IMG/VR virus record: IMGVR_UViG_3300045973_001100
Span: 1 to 52,069 of that record
DNA: 52,069 nt
Strand: one strand, 5' to 3'
From: a virus
Under the pieces are notes generated by a model. The model worked only from the letters and a program-made list of their open reading frames with translations. It was not told the DNA's origin and made no database searches. Made by a program: the position numbers and the translations under genes. How positions within the stretch are numbered: position 1 is the first letter of the stretch; every line of letters begins with the position of its first letter. This document shows, piece by piece, positions 1 to 8,012 of this stretch.

Positions 1-685
1 TCAATCCCTTCTGCTCTACAGCATTCAAGGCCACAGACTTTAGTTCCGAAGCGGAAGCAACAATGGGAAGACGATAGAGAGCGCAGTTGCAGCCGTTCTT
101 ATAGTAGGAACAACCGTCGCATGCAGCCACTTTCTTTACCGATAGGGCTCTGAGTCGGCCCTCCTTTTTGATCTTAGCCGCAGATTTGAGACATGAATTC
201 ATGTAGAAATTAGGTTCGATGTATGAAAGGCCCAACGCTCCGGTTTGACTCTTGAGATACTCTCCAAGACTTTGGGTGTCAAACACTTTGATCTCAGCCA
301 TCTTCTTAATATATTCGGCGACTTTTGATGGTGAATAGCCCAAGTTGAGGAGTGTGTCCACTCTCATCTTGGCTTCGTTGTCAGTCAGCTCTTTCTTCTT
401 CAGCTCACTGGAACGATCACCCTCTTTGAGGGACATAAACGCATCGGAGAGGATAGAATCCCCCGTGGCCTCCCGCACTGCCTTGGTTTCCCATGCACCT
501 GTGCCACTGTTGCCAGCCACACGAGTTCCTGGAACAGCGGTGTGATTGCTATGACCAGCGACTTCTTCTAGAAATTTATTGTTATTTGTGAAGCCCTTGG
601 TAATCTCACCAAATGCTTCACCTTCGGGCTCAACCCGAAGATCATTCAGAAAGGTATCGATGAAGGACAGTGGATCTTTGCTCAT
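1..685 (-). CDS. Partial late protein with a Cys cluster, cut by the left edge
   Basis: An open frame starts at ATG 685 and runs without a stop to the left edge, giving at least 228 residues. An AAAGG ribosome binding site lies about 9 nt before the start, inside the end of the preceding gene. The middle is Lys/Glu-rich and probably helical. Residues 189-201 form a C-x2-C-x6-C-x-C cluster (C189, C192, C199, C201), which could bind zinc. It is the last gene of the minus-strand late operon inside the window, 10 nt after the 99-residue gene. I do not recognise the family. Similar Cys clusters occur in other proteins of this operon. The C-terminus lies outside the window. Confidence 0.75.
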   Translation of the reverse strand, partial: MSKDPLSFIDTFLNDLRVEPEGEAFGEITKGFTNNNKFLEEVAGHSNHTAVPGTRVAGNSGTGAWETKAVREATGDSILSDAFMSLKEGDRSSELKKKELTDNEAKMRVDTLLNLGYSPSKVAEYIKKMAEIKVFDTQSLGEYLKSQTGALGLSYIEPNFYMNSCLKSAAKIKKEGRLRALSVKKVAACDGCSYYKNGCNCALYRLPIVASASELKSVALNAVEQKGL

Positions 686-695
686 AGTGTGGCCT

Positions 696-995
696 TTATA
701 GATCGAGATCGGCAAGGATGCTTTGCAAATAACCACTGGGGTCATCGGCATCGGCAGGTTTCAGGTGTTCATTAGCATCAACCTCAATTGATGAAACACG
801 AATTACCTTTGAGCCCTCTACCTTCCAAAAGTCCTTGGAAGAAGGGCACTCAAACATGTTTCCAGCAACACGAACCAAACCCATCGCAGAGGCTTTCTTC
901 ATACCCTCAGCCGATGCTAACTTAGTGCTGGCCAGAGTTTCATGTCGTGTGTGGGAGGCAACAAAGTGAACTTTTTGATGAATAGATGCACGCAT
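696..995 (-). CDS. Hypothetical small late protein, 99 aa
   Basis: This is a 99-residue frame on the same strand as its neighbours, between the 244-residue gene (45 nt upstream) and the partial gene at the left edge (10 nt downstream). The N-terminal 40 residues are basic and Ser/Ala-rich. The C-terminal half is acidic and probably forms a small beta/alpha domain (VAGNMFECPSSKDFW, then a strand-like VIRVSSIEVDAN). No family is recognised. Its place in the late operon suggests a minor virion or assembly protein, but nothing in the sequence shows a function. Confidence 0.55.
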   Translation of the reverse strand: MRASIHQKVHFVASHTRHETLASTKLASAEGMKKASAMGLVRVAGNMFECPSSKDFWKVEGSKVIRVSSIEVDANEHLKPADADDPSGYLQSILADLDL

Positions 996-1040
996 AATTT
1001 GAGTTACTCCTACTACATATGGATCCAGTATGGCAGATTC

Positions 1041-1775
1041 TCAGTAGTTTGCTTTCGTGACCAGCACTTGGTTAAACTCTTCTTTAGAAACATCTACAAC
1101 AAATTGTCCCAAAATGGCTGGATCTTTTCTATAGATGGGACATATCTTTGCGCGTTCTCTATTTGACAATCCCCTTCCCTGTGCACTGGCCTTATCAATT
1201 AGACCAAATATATACGCGCCCAAAGCGAGCATCGGTGCAGTCTTCTCCTTTAATAAATCCCTAGAAAGAGTAGAAAAGGCTCTGCGAATATCTGGTCGTT
1301 TGACTCCAAAGTGTATCGCCACCGAAGTAAAACTCCTCGTCTTGGCATAGGAGTCTATCAACTCAGAAAACTTTATTGTTTCACTAAAGTGAGTTCGACC
1401 AAATAGGGTTAAGATCTGATCCATTTTCTCTATGGTGGGAACACCAATGAGCATATACGTTCCCAACTTCTTCATAGCGAGTCGCAACTTGAAACTACAA
1501 ATTGTTTGAGTGGAGCTGTGTATTCGTGCGATTGACCATTGAGTCTTTGACAAAAGATAGTAGGACAACAAGAGTTCTTGGTCTTCAAAAGATAGGTATT
1601 TGATATATTTCATGAAATCATTAAAATGATCATGAATGTATGTGACAATATTTTGAGCTACAATATCCGCTTGGGTCTCAAGAGAAAGGGTGTGATCACC
1701 CTGGTAGTCATCAGGATTGAGAAGCATCGCACGCGATGCAACTATTGATTCGAAGTAGGGGCTGTTCTCAGCCAC
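1041..1775 (-). CDS. Putative helix-turn-helix protein, 244 aa
   Basis: The start is GTG 1775, with an AGAGG ribosome binding site 6 nt upstream. Residues of about 60-108 (LSFEDQELLLSYYLL, then IARIHSSTQTICSFKLRLA) have the spacing of a sigma-factor region 4 or other HTH. A second HTH-like stretch follows at about 140-170 (FTSVAIHFGVKRPDIRRAFSTL). The similarity is by pattern only, so a DNA-binding regulator or a late transcription factor is a guess. The gene is preceded by a 138-nt gap with the terminator of the gene before it and a possible -10 element, so it may have its own promoter. Confidence 0.6.
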   Translation of the reverse strand: MAENSPYFESIVASRAMLLNPDDYQGDHTLSLETQADIVAQNIVTYIHDHFNDFMKYIKYLSFEDQELLLSYYLLSKTQWSIARIHSSTQTICSFKLRLAMKKLGTYMLIGVPTIEKMDQILTLFGRTHFSETIKFSELIDSYAKTRSFTSVAIHFGVKRPDIRRAFSTLSRDLLKEKTAPMLALGAYIFGLIDKASAQGRGLSNRERAKICPIYRKDPAILGQFVVDVSKEEFNQVLVTKANY

Positions 1776-1800
1776 TTGTTGCCTCTAGTTGTAAAAACTT

Positions 1801-1809
1801 ATTATACTC
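1801..1809 (-). promoter_or_regulatory. Possible promoter -10 element before the HTH gene
   Basis: The minus strand reads GAGTATAAT here, 25 nt before GTG 1775 and just after the terminator of the upstream gene. The related GAGTATAAG lies at 6031-6039 in the same kind of terminator-to-gene gap, so the two sites share AAGAGTATAA. No good -35 box is visible. The repetition of motif and context is the only support. Confidence 0.3.
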
Positions 1810-1860
1810 TTTATCTCTATGTCCCATTAGCACCACCTGTTACAAATGATATTACTCGAT

Positions 1861-1891
1861 ATAAAGAAAAAATGGCGACTTAGTCGCCATT
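1861..1891 (-). terminator. Rho-independent terminator after the 236-aa gene
   Basis: A perfect 9-bp stem (1871-1879 with 1883-1891, AATGGCGAC / GTCGCCATT) with a 3-nt loop is followed on the minus strand by TTTTCTTT. It lies about 23 nt after the stop of the minus-strand gene that ends at 1914. Confidence 0.85.
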
Positions 1892-1913
1892 AAAGTAAGA
1901 AATCTTTAAGTTA

Positions 1914-2624
1914 TCAACCCTCAAACCCCATACTAACTAAGTCCTCCACCGTGGAGTTGTCCTTTAGTAGCTCTCTAACAGCGGCAACGGCTTGATTCAT
2001 AGAGGGAAAAGAATTGAATAGGCTCACCCGCCCCTCTACATCTTCATCAGAATAGATTTCAACCAGATAATCTTTGCCCTCACTACTGTATGAAATGATG
2101 AAGAGACACTCAATGTGATCTACCTCTCCTTCTGCAATCAAGGGGGGAGTGCCGTCGGGAAATCCATCAGCCCCTTGGAACCCCATCCACTCCGAATCGG
2201 ACATAGGGTGAAGCCCTGCAGCTGAAGTGATAGTGAGAGCGCCCATGGTTGCACCGAACTGAGAATTGCATTGAAACCCCCTCGCTTCCAATTGTTCTGA
2301 AGTTACGGGTTCTGTTTCAAGCAGTTCCCTGGCTTCGGCTATGGCTTGATTGGGGGAAGGGTAGTCCTTATCAAATTCTCCACCTTCCACATATATGCTG
2401 ATGGTGGCTGGAGCTGGGGTGTCGTCTATTTTGCACAGAACTAGAAGGGTGTCTTCCCCATCTACTGTTATCTCTCCAGCGTATGGACCAGAGCCCCCAG
2501 ATAGAGGCAGAATAAAGTCTTCCGCGCCCACCATACTCCGCCAATCCATATCGGTAAAGGGTCTCAACCCACTCGCTTTTTTAGAAAGTGGGCGGATCCC
2601 TTGCAAGAGAGAGGATTCAAACAT
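1914..2624 (-). CDS. Hypothetical late protein made of two copies of one domain, 236 aa
   Basis: The start ATG 2624 overlaps the stop of the 544-residue gene by one base (TAATG), so translation is probably coupled. The protein is an internal duplication. Residues 19-118 and 137-236 align: GLRPFTDMDWRSMVGAEDF with GLHPMSDSEWMGFQGADGF, then a beta-rich acidic stretch, then YPSPNQAIAEARELL with FPSMNQAVAAVRELL, ending in LEARGF and LVSMGF. Each copy looks like a small alpha/beta domain with a final helix. The family is not recognised. It ends at a strong terminator. Confidence 0.75.
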   Translation of the reverse strand: MFESSLLQGIRPLSKKASGLRPFTDMDWRSMVGAEDFILPLSGGSGPYAGEITVDGEDTLLVLCKIDDTPAPATISIYVEGGEFDKDYPSPNQAIAEARELLETEPVTSEQLEARGFQCNSQFGATMGALTITSAAGLHPMSDSEWMGFQGADGFPDGTPPLIAEGEVDHIECLFIISYSSEGKDYLVEIYSDEDVEGRVSLFNSFPSMNQAVAAVRELLKDNSTVEDLVSMGFEG

Positions 2625-4258
2625 TAAACTGCGTCTTCGACGACGATCTCTTCTTCATGAAGGAGGGGCTCTTCGACATGCTGTTCTACTTCTCCACCAA
2701 CTTCTGGTAGCTCGAAACCAAGATTGCCAGCCAGATTCTCAATAGCGGCAGCGATCTCATCAACTGAAGTGTACAGTTCCATGAGAGCACCCTCTACCTT
2801 GGCGGGATCCTCTTCAGCCAACTTCTTCAAACGAGAAGCAAACTTGCGACGAGAAGCAATCTTGTCTCGAACAGAGGCTTCGTGAGTGATTGGGCTGAGG
2901 TCGAGGTTTTCAACCATGTTCTCCCCACACTCGGCCAACGTGCGGAACGCACCGGTGATCTCGATCAACGCATCGGACATGTCGGCGGGAGTTTCTGCGG
3001 CGACCTGACGGAAGGTGGCATATTTCTCGTTACCACGCTCAGGCATGTCACGCTCGTTATCCACGGACCAAGCGGTGGGAGTACCCTTGGCTTCATTGTC
3101 CTCTACGGGATCGGTCTGTGAGGTTTCGAGCTCTACTTCGCCCTCGGCCTTCTTCATCTTCTTGGCCTTTAGTTCAGCCAAACGCTCTTTAAATGAGCTT
3201 GTTACTTTGTCACGCATCTGGGTATCCTCCAAATTTGATCTTACAGGGTGATTTTGAATAGTTTTGGTCAACTCAAATCCTTGACCTTCGTTCGCTTTAG
3301 CAAAGTTTTGCATGTACTTCGGGAGTTCGGTGTAAAGAATCTGAGCGGCTCTGGGCTTGCCAACTCCAAACTGGGTCATGAAACGTTCCATGATATCCTT
3401 GGGCTTTGGTTCGCCACTCTTGACGATCAGATCAAACATGGCCTTCAGATATGCGGCCATCTTATCTGTGGCAATGCGATCTACATAGGTGTAGAAGGCG
3501 GGACGAATCTTACCAATCTCGCCATTGGCCCAAAATTCTTCAGTTTCGGGATCTACCTGACCATACTCTGAGTTGTTGAGAAACTCATTTCGCGTGGCAT
3601 GAGAGTTTGGCTCTGAGTCAGGAGTTGGGTCAGAATCCAAGATGGTGAGCTCTTTATCACCCTTGTACACACTCTTAAGATATTCGACCGCATCACTAAT
3701 TTGATATCGGAAATATTGCTTCAAATACGAAGTGATCTGCTCCTTCAAGGGGCGCTTGGCCACTTCAGGATTAAGCTGAGCGGGATTGAACTTAGCGAGT
3801 GCATCGTATTCGAAGAGATTGTGGATAAGGACATGATGAATGGCTTCATCACGCAACTCTTCGTTGCGAGGCGACACCTTGGTGCGGTAAGTCACTTCGA
3901 ACCACTTTGACCAATCCATACGATCATCGACCGGAAGATTGTGCTCCCGGATCGCCGTTTTCACGTAAAGGTCAAAATCTTTGTTGAACGCAACCATATA
4001 TTTGAATAGATTCGCAATAACCCGTTGTCCTGCTGTTATAAGTGGAAGAGATTTGAGTTCCGATTCGGTCACCAGTTGTTCTTTCCCTGGTGAGGCTAAA
4101 CGGTACAGACATCTTCCCGCGACCTTATTCACTTTGGTTATGACAAATGCTCCACCTTCGACGGGTAACAATACCGAGCCGATTTTATAAGAATGAGGAA
4201 CAGAGGAGGGTCGCTCCTCTGTTCCTGGTAGGTTTAGAGCACCTATCAATTTAGCCAT
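2624..4258 (-). CDS. Virion-associated hypothetical protein, 544 aa
   Basis: The frame is long and well coded, with start ATG 4258 shortly after the 65-residue gene. The N-terminal ~70 residues look like a small beta domain (SYKIGSVLLPVEGGAFVITKV), then helical segments follow. Residues of about 330-430 are Lys/Glu-rich, and the C-terminus is very acidic. Near residue 390 it carries TPTAWSVDNERD, which recurs almost unchanged in the 648-residue protein (13358-15304). This shared peptide suggests a common partner or processing signal. It lies in the late operon, so a structural or internal head protein is likely. No catalytic motif is seen. Confidence 0.75.
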   Translation of the reverse strand: MAKLIGALNLPGTEERPSSVPHSYKIGSVLLPVEGGAFVITKVNKVAGRCLYRLASPGKEQLVTESELKSLPLITAGQRVIANLFKYMVAFNKDFDLYVKTAIREHNLPVDDRMDWSKWFEVTYRTKVSPRNEELRDEAIHHVLIHNLFEYDALAKFNPAQLNPEVAKRPLKEQITSYLKQYFRYQISDAVEYLKSVYKGDKELTILDSDPTPDSEPNSHATRNEFLNNSEYGQVDPETEEFWANGEIGKIRPAFYTYVDRIATDKMAAYLKAMFDLIVKSGEPKPKDIMERFMTQFGVGKPRAAQILYTELPKYMQNFAKANEGQGFELTKTIQNHPVRSNLEDTQMRDKVTSSFKERLAELKAKKMKKAEGEVELETSQTDPVEDNEAKGTPTAWSVDNERDMPERGNEKYATFRQVAAETPADMSDALIEITGAFRTLAECGENMVENLDLSPITHEASVRDKIASRRKFASRLKKLAEEDPAKVEGALMELYTSVDEIAAAIENLAGNLGFELPEVGGEVEQHVEEPLLHEEEIVVEDAV

Positions 4259-4276
4259 CGTTACGTTCCTTGGAGT

Positions 4277-4474
4277 TTAGTCCAGCTTGGGATCGTTAGG
4301 AGCCCAACCCTCTTTCTTGTCGTCCTTTAGGACAGACTCAAGAGTATCGAGAAACTCTTTGTGGTCCTCGAATGCCTGAACATCCTCACCCGCAACCTTA
4401 GCTCCGGTCTTGTTGAGTTCTTCTACATACAACTGATTCATAGCATCACGATCAGCAGCAGCAATTTTAGCCAT
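4277..4474 (-). CDS. Hypothetical small acidic protein, 65 aa
   Basis: A GAGGAG ribosome binding site stands 7 nt before ATG 4474. The 65-residue product is mostly helical and charged (VEELNKTGAKVAGEDVQAFEDHKEF) with no membrane segment. It lies 64 nt after the 138-residue gene and 18 nt before the 544-residue gene. The family is unknown. The strong ribosome binding site and tight packing support a real gene. Confidence 0.65.
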   Translation of the reverse strand: MAKIAAADRDAMNQLYVEELNKTGAKVAGEDVQAFEDHKEFLDTLESVLKDDKKEGWAPNDPKLD

Positions 4475-4538
4475 GGAATATCTCCTCTACGGTAAACTTC
4501 CTACAAGGTAGGATCCAAAAGTCTGTTTTCTGTTGGAC

Positions 4539-4955
4539 TTATGCTCGGATGACGACTATGTCAAGCCCAGCGTAAGAAAGATTCTCTAACTTAAACCCCA
4601 TTTGGGTCAATATTTTCTCATAAAATTTTAATTTGCGATCATCATACGTTCCAACCAATAGAGTTTTGTATTTCTTAACCCAGTGGGTGACAATACGTTG
4701 TGCCTCCCCCATGTCAAATTTGCCTCGATGTTCTGGTATCTTAGTGGTTTGCTGTTCAATGCTGGTGAAATCCTTATCAGATTTCTGCATGGCAATTTGT
4801 GGATAAGGAACCCCCTTGCCTTCCACCAAATAGAGCTCGTAGTCACCGATTGTTTTTGACTCTACCACTTTGCTAAAGTTTTGATGAAGACGTTTTTGGG
4901 CTTCATCTGACAAGGGTGTTGCTTGGAGTAATTTAGCCTTAAATGTGAACCTCAT
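4539..4955 (-). CDS. Hypothetical late protein with a shared N-terminal motif, 138 aa
   Basis: The start ATG 4955 overlaps the upstream stop by 4 nt (ATGA), with GGGAGTGA before it. The N-terminus MRFTFKAKLLQ closely matches MKFKFRAKLLQ of the RlpA-like protein (37441-37872) and resembles MFTFTSKLI of the 181-residue protein (22117-22662), although the rest of the proteins differ. Residues of about 40-138 look like an alpha/beta fold ending in YAGLDIVVIRA. The pattern vaguely recalls GNAT-like or NTPase-like small folds, but no motif is firm. The shared N-terminus may be a packaging, anchoring or cleavable leader. Confidence 0.65.
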   Translation of the reverse strand: MRFTFKAKLLQATPLSDEAQKRLHQNFSKVVESKTIGDYELYLVEGKGVPYPQIAMQKSDKDFTSIEQQTTKIPEHRGKFDMGEAQRIVTHWVKKYKTLLVGTYDDRKLKFYEKILTQMGFKLENLSYAGLDIVVIRA

Positions 4956-5668
4956 CTAATCACTCCCTTTTGTTTAACTCCAGAGAGACCGTCGTTCTTC
5001 AACTCTTTTTGAGAAGGAACAGGCTTGGGATTTGGTTTGGGTGGAGTTTTTGTGATGGGAGCAACAGGTTGTTCCAACTGCTTCTTCTGTTTCTGAAGCT
5101 GCTGCATACTATCCTGCTCGTTACGTTGCATTTCCTTATTCTTTCTGATCTCTTCTAGCCTTAACTTATTGGTGATACCATTAATCACTCTGGTGACGGA
5201 GGGAACGATACGATTAGCGACGACTTGGCAGTGCTTGCACAGTAAGAAACCCCTGCGCTTGTCTAACTGCTCCTTGGGGGCCTGAAGCAGAGGTCTAGGG
5301 GGTCCTTCCAACGCCTTATTGCGATTAAGATTCCATTGGGCACCCCAATAGAGAAAAGCCGGACATCCACAACTAAATCGAACATTTAAATCATTTAGCG
5401 TGGTGGATTCGTTTATTTTACTCACATCAAATTGTACTCTAACATCATGACCCTTGGGATCCGATTCGGTCTTAGAACACTTCACATTATAGTGCATGGT
5501 CAACCGCTTGGGATCGGAAGTCTGCAACGAAGGGGAACATCCACCAACGTATTTACGACTAAACTCATTAGTTTTCTGAGTCAATTCGCGAATAGAGACG
5601 GCAATCTTGTACTGGGACTCGGTGATGGAACTGAGTGGAATTTCCACCCATACGTCTTCATTGGCCAT
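4952..5668 (-). CDS. SWIM zinc-finger-like late protein, 238 aa
   Basis: Residues of about 95-150 fit a SWIM zinc finger: C100-x-C102 in VRFSCGCPAF, then a spacer, then C144-x-H146 in LLCKHCQVVA. The N-terminal part (1-90) is probably beta-rich and contacts the finger. The tail (170-238) is Gln/Lys/Pro-rich, coiled or disordered (QKQKKQLEQ, then PKPNPKPVPS). SWIM domains bind DNA or protein. Its place five genes after the capsid gene group suggests a virion or packaging role, not proven. It overlaps the next gene by 4 nt. Confidence 0.7.
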   Translation of the reverse strand: MANEDVWVEIPLSSITESQYKIAVSIRELTQKTNEFSRKYVGGCSPSLQTSDPKRLTMHYNVKCSKTESDPKGHDVRVQFDVSKINESTTLNDLNVRFSCGCPAFLYWGAQWNLNRNKALEGPPRPLLQAPKEQLDKRRGFLLCKHCQVVANRIVPSVTRVINGITNKLRLEEIRKNKEMQRNEQDSMQQLQKQKKQLEQPVAPITKTPPKPNPKPVPSQKELKNDGLSGVKQKGVIR

Positions 5669-5686
5669 ATGGACCTCAATATAGAA

Positions 5687-5971
5687 TCAGGCATCCCTTT
5701 TTTTCGAACGGTTTGATCTGACTCGGGGCTCCACTTGGATGACTTGCACTTCGGATGGTGCTTCGACAACGATGGGACTAAACCACCCCCTCAATACCAT
5801 CTGTTCGATCCCCGCAACAGAGATGGAGTGGAGGTTATGCACCAACGCACCGTCTCTGTACACGATCATGTCCTTCGTAACGATGTGATGGGTGAGAATG
5901 TCTCCTGATTTTACATACGCCTTTTGATCCGCAAAATTAACGCTCTGATTAGCAACGTATTGCTTTTCCAT
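5687..5971 (-). CDS. Hypothetical protein downstream of the major capsid gene, 94 aa
   Basis: I chose ATG 5971 because AGGAG stands 7 nt before it. An in-frame ATG at 5986 would place the ribosome binding site inside the gene. The protein begins MEKQYVANQSV and has a central beta-rich part (VKSGDILTHHIVTKDM) and a basic C-terminus. No family is recognised. It is the first gene after the capsid terminator and may have its own promoter (GAGTATAAG at 6031-6039). Confidence 0.65.
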   Translation of the reverse strand: MEKQYVANQSVNFADQKAYVKSGDILTHHIVTKDMIVYRDGALVHNLHSISVAGIEQMVLRGWFSPIVVEAPSEVQVIQVEPRVRSNRSKKRDA

Positions 5972-6030
5972 GCACACTCCTGTCAAGATAGATTACGAAA
6001 GTCGATTTTAAGAATCAAGCACATGTTCAT

Positions 6031-6039
6031 CTTATACTC
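6031..6039 (-). promoter_or_regulatory. Possible promoter -10 element after the capsid terminator
   Basis: The minus strand has GAGTATAAG 60 nt before the gene at 5971 and shortly after the capsid terminator. The same AAGAGTATAA core occurs at 1801-1809 in a similar gap. No clear -35 box is seen, so this is tentative. Confidence 0.3.
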
Positions 6040-6056
6040 TTAATACTGAATTTTGG

Positions 6057-6087
6057 CAATAAAAAATGGCCCTCCGAAGAGGGCCAT
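6057..6087 (-). terminator. Rho-independent terminator after the major capsid gene
   Basis: A 9-bp GC-rich stem (6066-6074 with 6079-6087, ATGGCCCTC / GAGGGCCAT) with a CGAA-type loop is followed on the minus strand by a T-rich run. It lies 17 nt after the capsid stop codon, as expected for a heavily expressed gene. Confidence 0.85.
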
Positions 6088-6104
6088 CTTGATCCCAATG
6101 TTAA

Positions 6105-7028
6105 TTAGGAGCGAGTGATAGCGATACGGCAAACACCAGAGGGGTTGAAGATCAAGAATCCGAGGATCTCGAACACAGCGAACCCAATCTGACGAAGGTC
6201 AGGGCGGTCAGCCGAAAGCACGGTCAGAGGAACGCGCTCAGGGATGACACCGAGGAACTCGGCATCGGCAAGAACATAAACCGTTCCGAAAGCTACCTTA
6301 CGACTTTGGAGGATTGTGGCCCCCCAAAGATAGCCCATGATACCGGTCTTCAGCAAGTGGCGCTGAGTCTCACGGTCGATGTTGCTATCCTTCCACTTCA
6401 GGATGTCCGTATAATCGCGAGGATTAATGAACACATAGGCGACGGACAGATCGTGACGTTGAACTTCACCAAACGTGTCGGCGAAGGCGTCTGAACTGAC
6501 ACCACCATTTGAAGACAAGGTCACTGTAACAGAGAAGTCCTTGTTGTAGATAGGATCTGTGTACTGCTTGCCGTTGGCAACGGTTGCGATTGCGTCAAGA
6601 AGACCGAAAACGTAACCATCTTCAGTGGCACCAACTTCAGCCTTAGCAAGGTTAAGAGCACGAGAAACGATATCGAATCTCTTTTCCTTAATTTGGGTAA
6701 TTGGGATCATGGGCTGTGCGGCGATTTCGAACGTGGGAACGGTCACACGAAGTGGGTTCACCAAGCGAACGATATCCTGGCCCTGTTCACCGAGCACGAA
6801 TGCTTCGATAAATGAACGGCCAGTTTCATCGAATTCCTTGTCGTAGATGGGCAGAGCGCCATCAGGAAGGGTTTCGACCATGAGCGCCTTACGAGCGATG
6901 CTCATGTAATCGCGACGACGACGGAGTGATGGGCCTAGAGCAGCGGCCAGCTTCTGACGACCAGCTGCAGTCTTCAGAATCTGTCCAAGCTGTGCGGTCT
7001 GGGCCTGGGTGCGGGATAGAATAGTCAT
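6105..7028 (-). CDS. Probable major capsid protein, 307 aa
   Basis: This protein probably forms the capsid shell with an HK97-like fold. Support is mostly contextual: it follows a prohead-protease-like gene, an acidic scaffold-like gene and a decoration-like gene, has an AAGGAG ribosome binding site inside the end of the previous gene, and ends at a strong terminator. The N-terminus is helical and basic (residues 1-45, ending in SLRRRRDYMSIARKALM). A long beta/alpha body follows, with IYDKEF-type and FVINPRDYTDILKWKD-type segments common in capsid proteins, and a hydrophobic C-terminus (FEILGFLIFNPSGVCRIAI). The length is short but within the range for this fold. I cannot assign the exact family. 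Confidence 0.72.
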   Translation of the reverse strand: MTILSRTQAQTAQLGQILKTAAGRQKLAAALGPSLRRRRDYMSIARKALMVETLPDGALPIYDKEFDETGRSFIEAFVLGEQGQDIVRLVNPLRVTVPTFEIAAQPMIPITQIKEKRFDIVSRALNLAKAEVGATEDGYVFGLLDAIATVANGKQYTDPIYNKDFSVTVTLSSNGGVSSDAFADTFGEVQRHDLSVAYVFINPRDYTDILKWKDSNIDRETQRHLLKTGIMGYLWGATILQSRKVAFGTVYVLADAEFLGVIPERVPLTVLSADRPDLRQIGFAVFEILGFLIFNPSGVCRIAITRS

Positions 7029-7039
7029 GTCTTTTCTCC

Positions 7040-7833
7040 TTATACCAGCTCAGCCACACCAAGCCAAGGCTCAGAAGTGGTAGGAACGTGGGTGCAAATA
7101 CCCACAGGGAGGATACCGGTGGTGCCAGCACTACCAGGGGTGATCGTCCACTTGCCCTTGTCGGAGCTAGAAGCAGCGTAGAGGTAGCTTCCAACGACGA
7201 AGGTGTCATTGGCTTTGCAAGCACTAGAAGGAACCTTGAACTTGGCAAAGGCACGAACTACGGGGAGGCGACCAGAACCCGAAGGGGTGATGCTAGATGA
7301 AAACTGCCCAGCACCGAGCAGTAGAACCCCATAGGGGATCTGAAGAGCACCAGCGGTGGCAGCACCGTCGGCGGGAACGATAATTAGACCATTGGTGGTA
7401 GCGGATGCAGGCTTAATAGCCATAATCGCACCAGTCAAGTAGCCAGCGGCAGTCAGGGCGGCATTGTCAGTTCCAGGATCGCTCGTTAGTACAACGAGGG
7501 CGGGATCTGGAATTGTGGTTCCGTCATTCTGTCCGTAATATTCACACTTACAAAACCGTCTGACCCAATGTCAGTCGTTTTCGAGTTTCTCTACCACTTC
7601 GGTTTTCACCGCCACCCCAATGGTGTTCGTGGTCTGGACCATGCCTTCATCATATTAAGAGATTCTTAACGTAGATGGACGATTATGGCCTCTACACGTT
7701 CAAACCCTAGGACCATCGAGCTCGCTTCGCTCGGCGTTGACATCAGCTTTACCTGGAAGTTTTCACCGAATTTACGTCTTACGCACATCTTGTTTCCAAG
7801 ATGGCGACCTGGTATATTAAGTTCGAGAAACAT
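7040..7833 (-). CDS. Decoration/cement-like capsid protein, interrupted by a group I intron
   Basis: Exon 1 is 7833-7820 (M-F-L-E-plus two bases) with a strong AAGGAG ribosome binding site 10 nt before ATG 7833. Exon 2 is 7556-7040 and has no usable ATG at its 5' end, although the frame is clearly coding from 7555 (FCKCEYYGQNDGTTIPDPA). Joining them across the predicted 263-nt intron gives a 176-residue protein starting MFLELFCKCEYYGQ. The C-terminal part (FVVGSYLYAASSSDKGKW, then PVGICTH and WLGVAELV) has the look of DUF2190-like cement proteins, which stabilise capsids. It sits directly before the capsid gene. Exon borders could shift by one base without changing the protein. Confidence 0.65.
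7557..7819 (-). ncRNA. Group I intron, Azoarcus/IC3-like, 263 nt, no internal ORF
   Basis: On the minus strand the order of elements follows the Azoarcus tRNA-Ile ribozyme as I remember it. P2 is a perfect CATCTTG-GAAA-CAAGATG hairpin (7792-7809). Next are AAATTCGGTG and CAACGCCGAGC, which pair as P4 (TCGGTG with CGCCGA). Then come GAACGTGTAGAGG (J6/7) and P7 (GGCCAT with ATGGTCC, a compensated change from GACUA/UAGUC), a P8 arm (TTAAGA with TCTTAA), the conserved GAAGGCATGGTCCAG, and several P9 hairpins, including CGGT-GAAA-ACCG. A 3-bp P1 (exon ACT with GGT) and a terminal G at 7557 fit the proposed ends. Splicing restores the decoration gene frame. Confidence 0.85.
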
Positions 7834-8012
7834 TTCTGTATCTCTCCTTATTATAGGTTTTTTCGCTTCCCCACGGATCAGCCACGTTGGCGAGATCACA
7901 AGAATATGAGGTTGCTTGTCCAATTAAAGGAGTTGGAAGAAGAGAAATGTAATTACTTTGTTTTTTTCAACTTTACATTCCAGTATTAAGAAATGGAATA
8001 AGGCGAAACAAA

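Noticed and set aside
3848-3910. Plus-strand frames inside the 544-aa gene
   Set aside because: Short, without ribosome binding sites, and antisense to a well-coded gene.
7666-7923. Minus-strand open frame of 85 codons around the decoration gene start
   Set aside because: It is exon 1 read into the group I intron; the intron elements explain it better than a coding gene.
7801-7989. Small plus-strand frames over 7685-7989
   Set aside because: They overlap the intron and its 5' exon in antisense, with no ribosome binding site.
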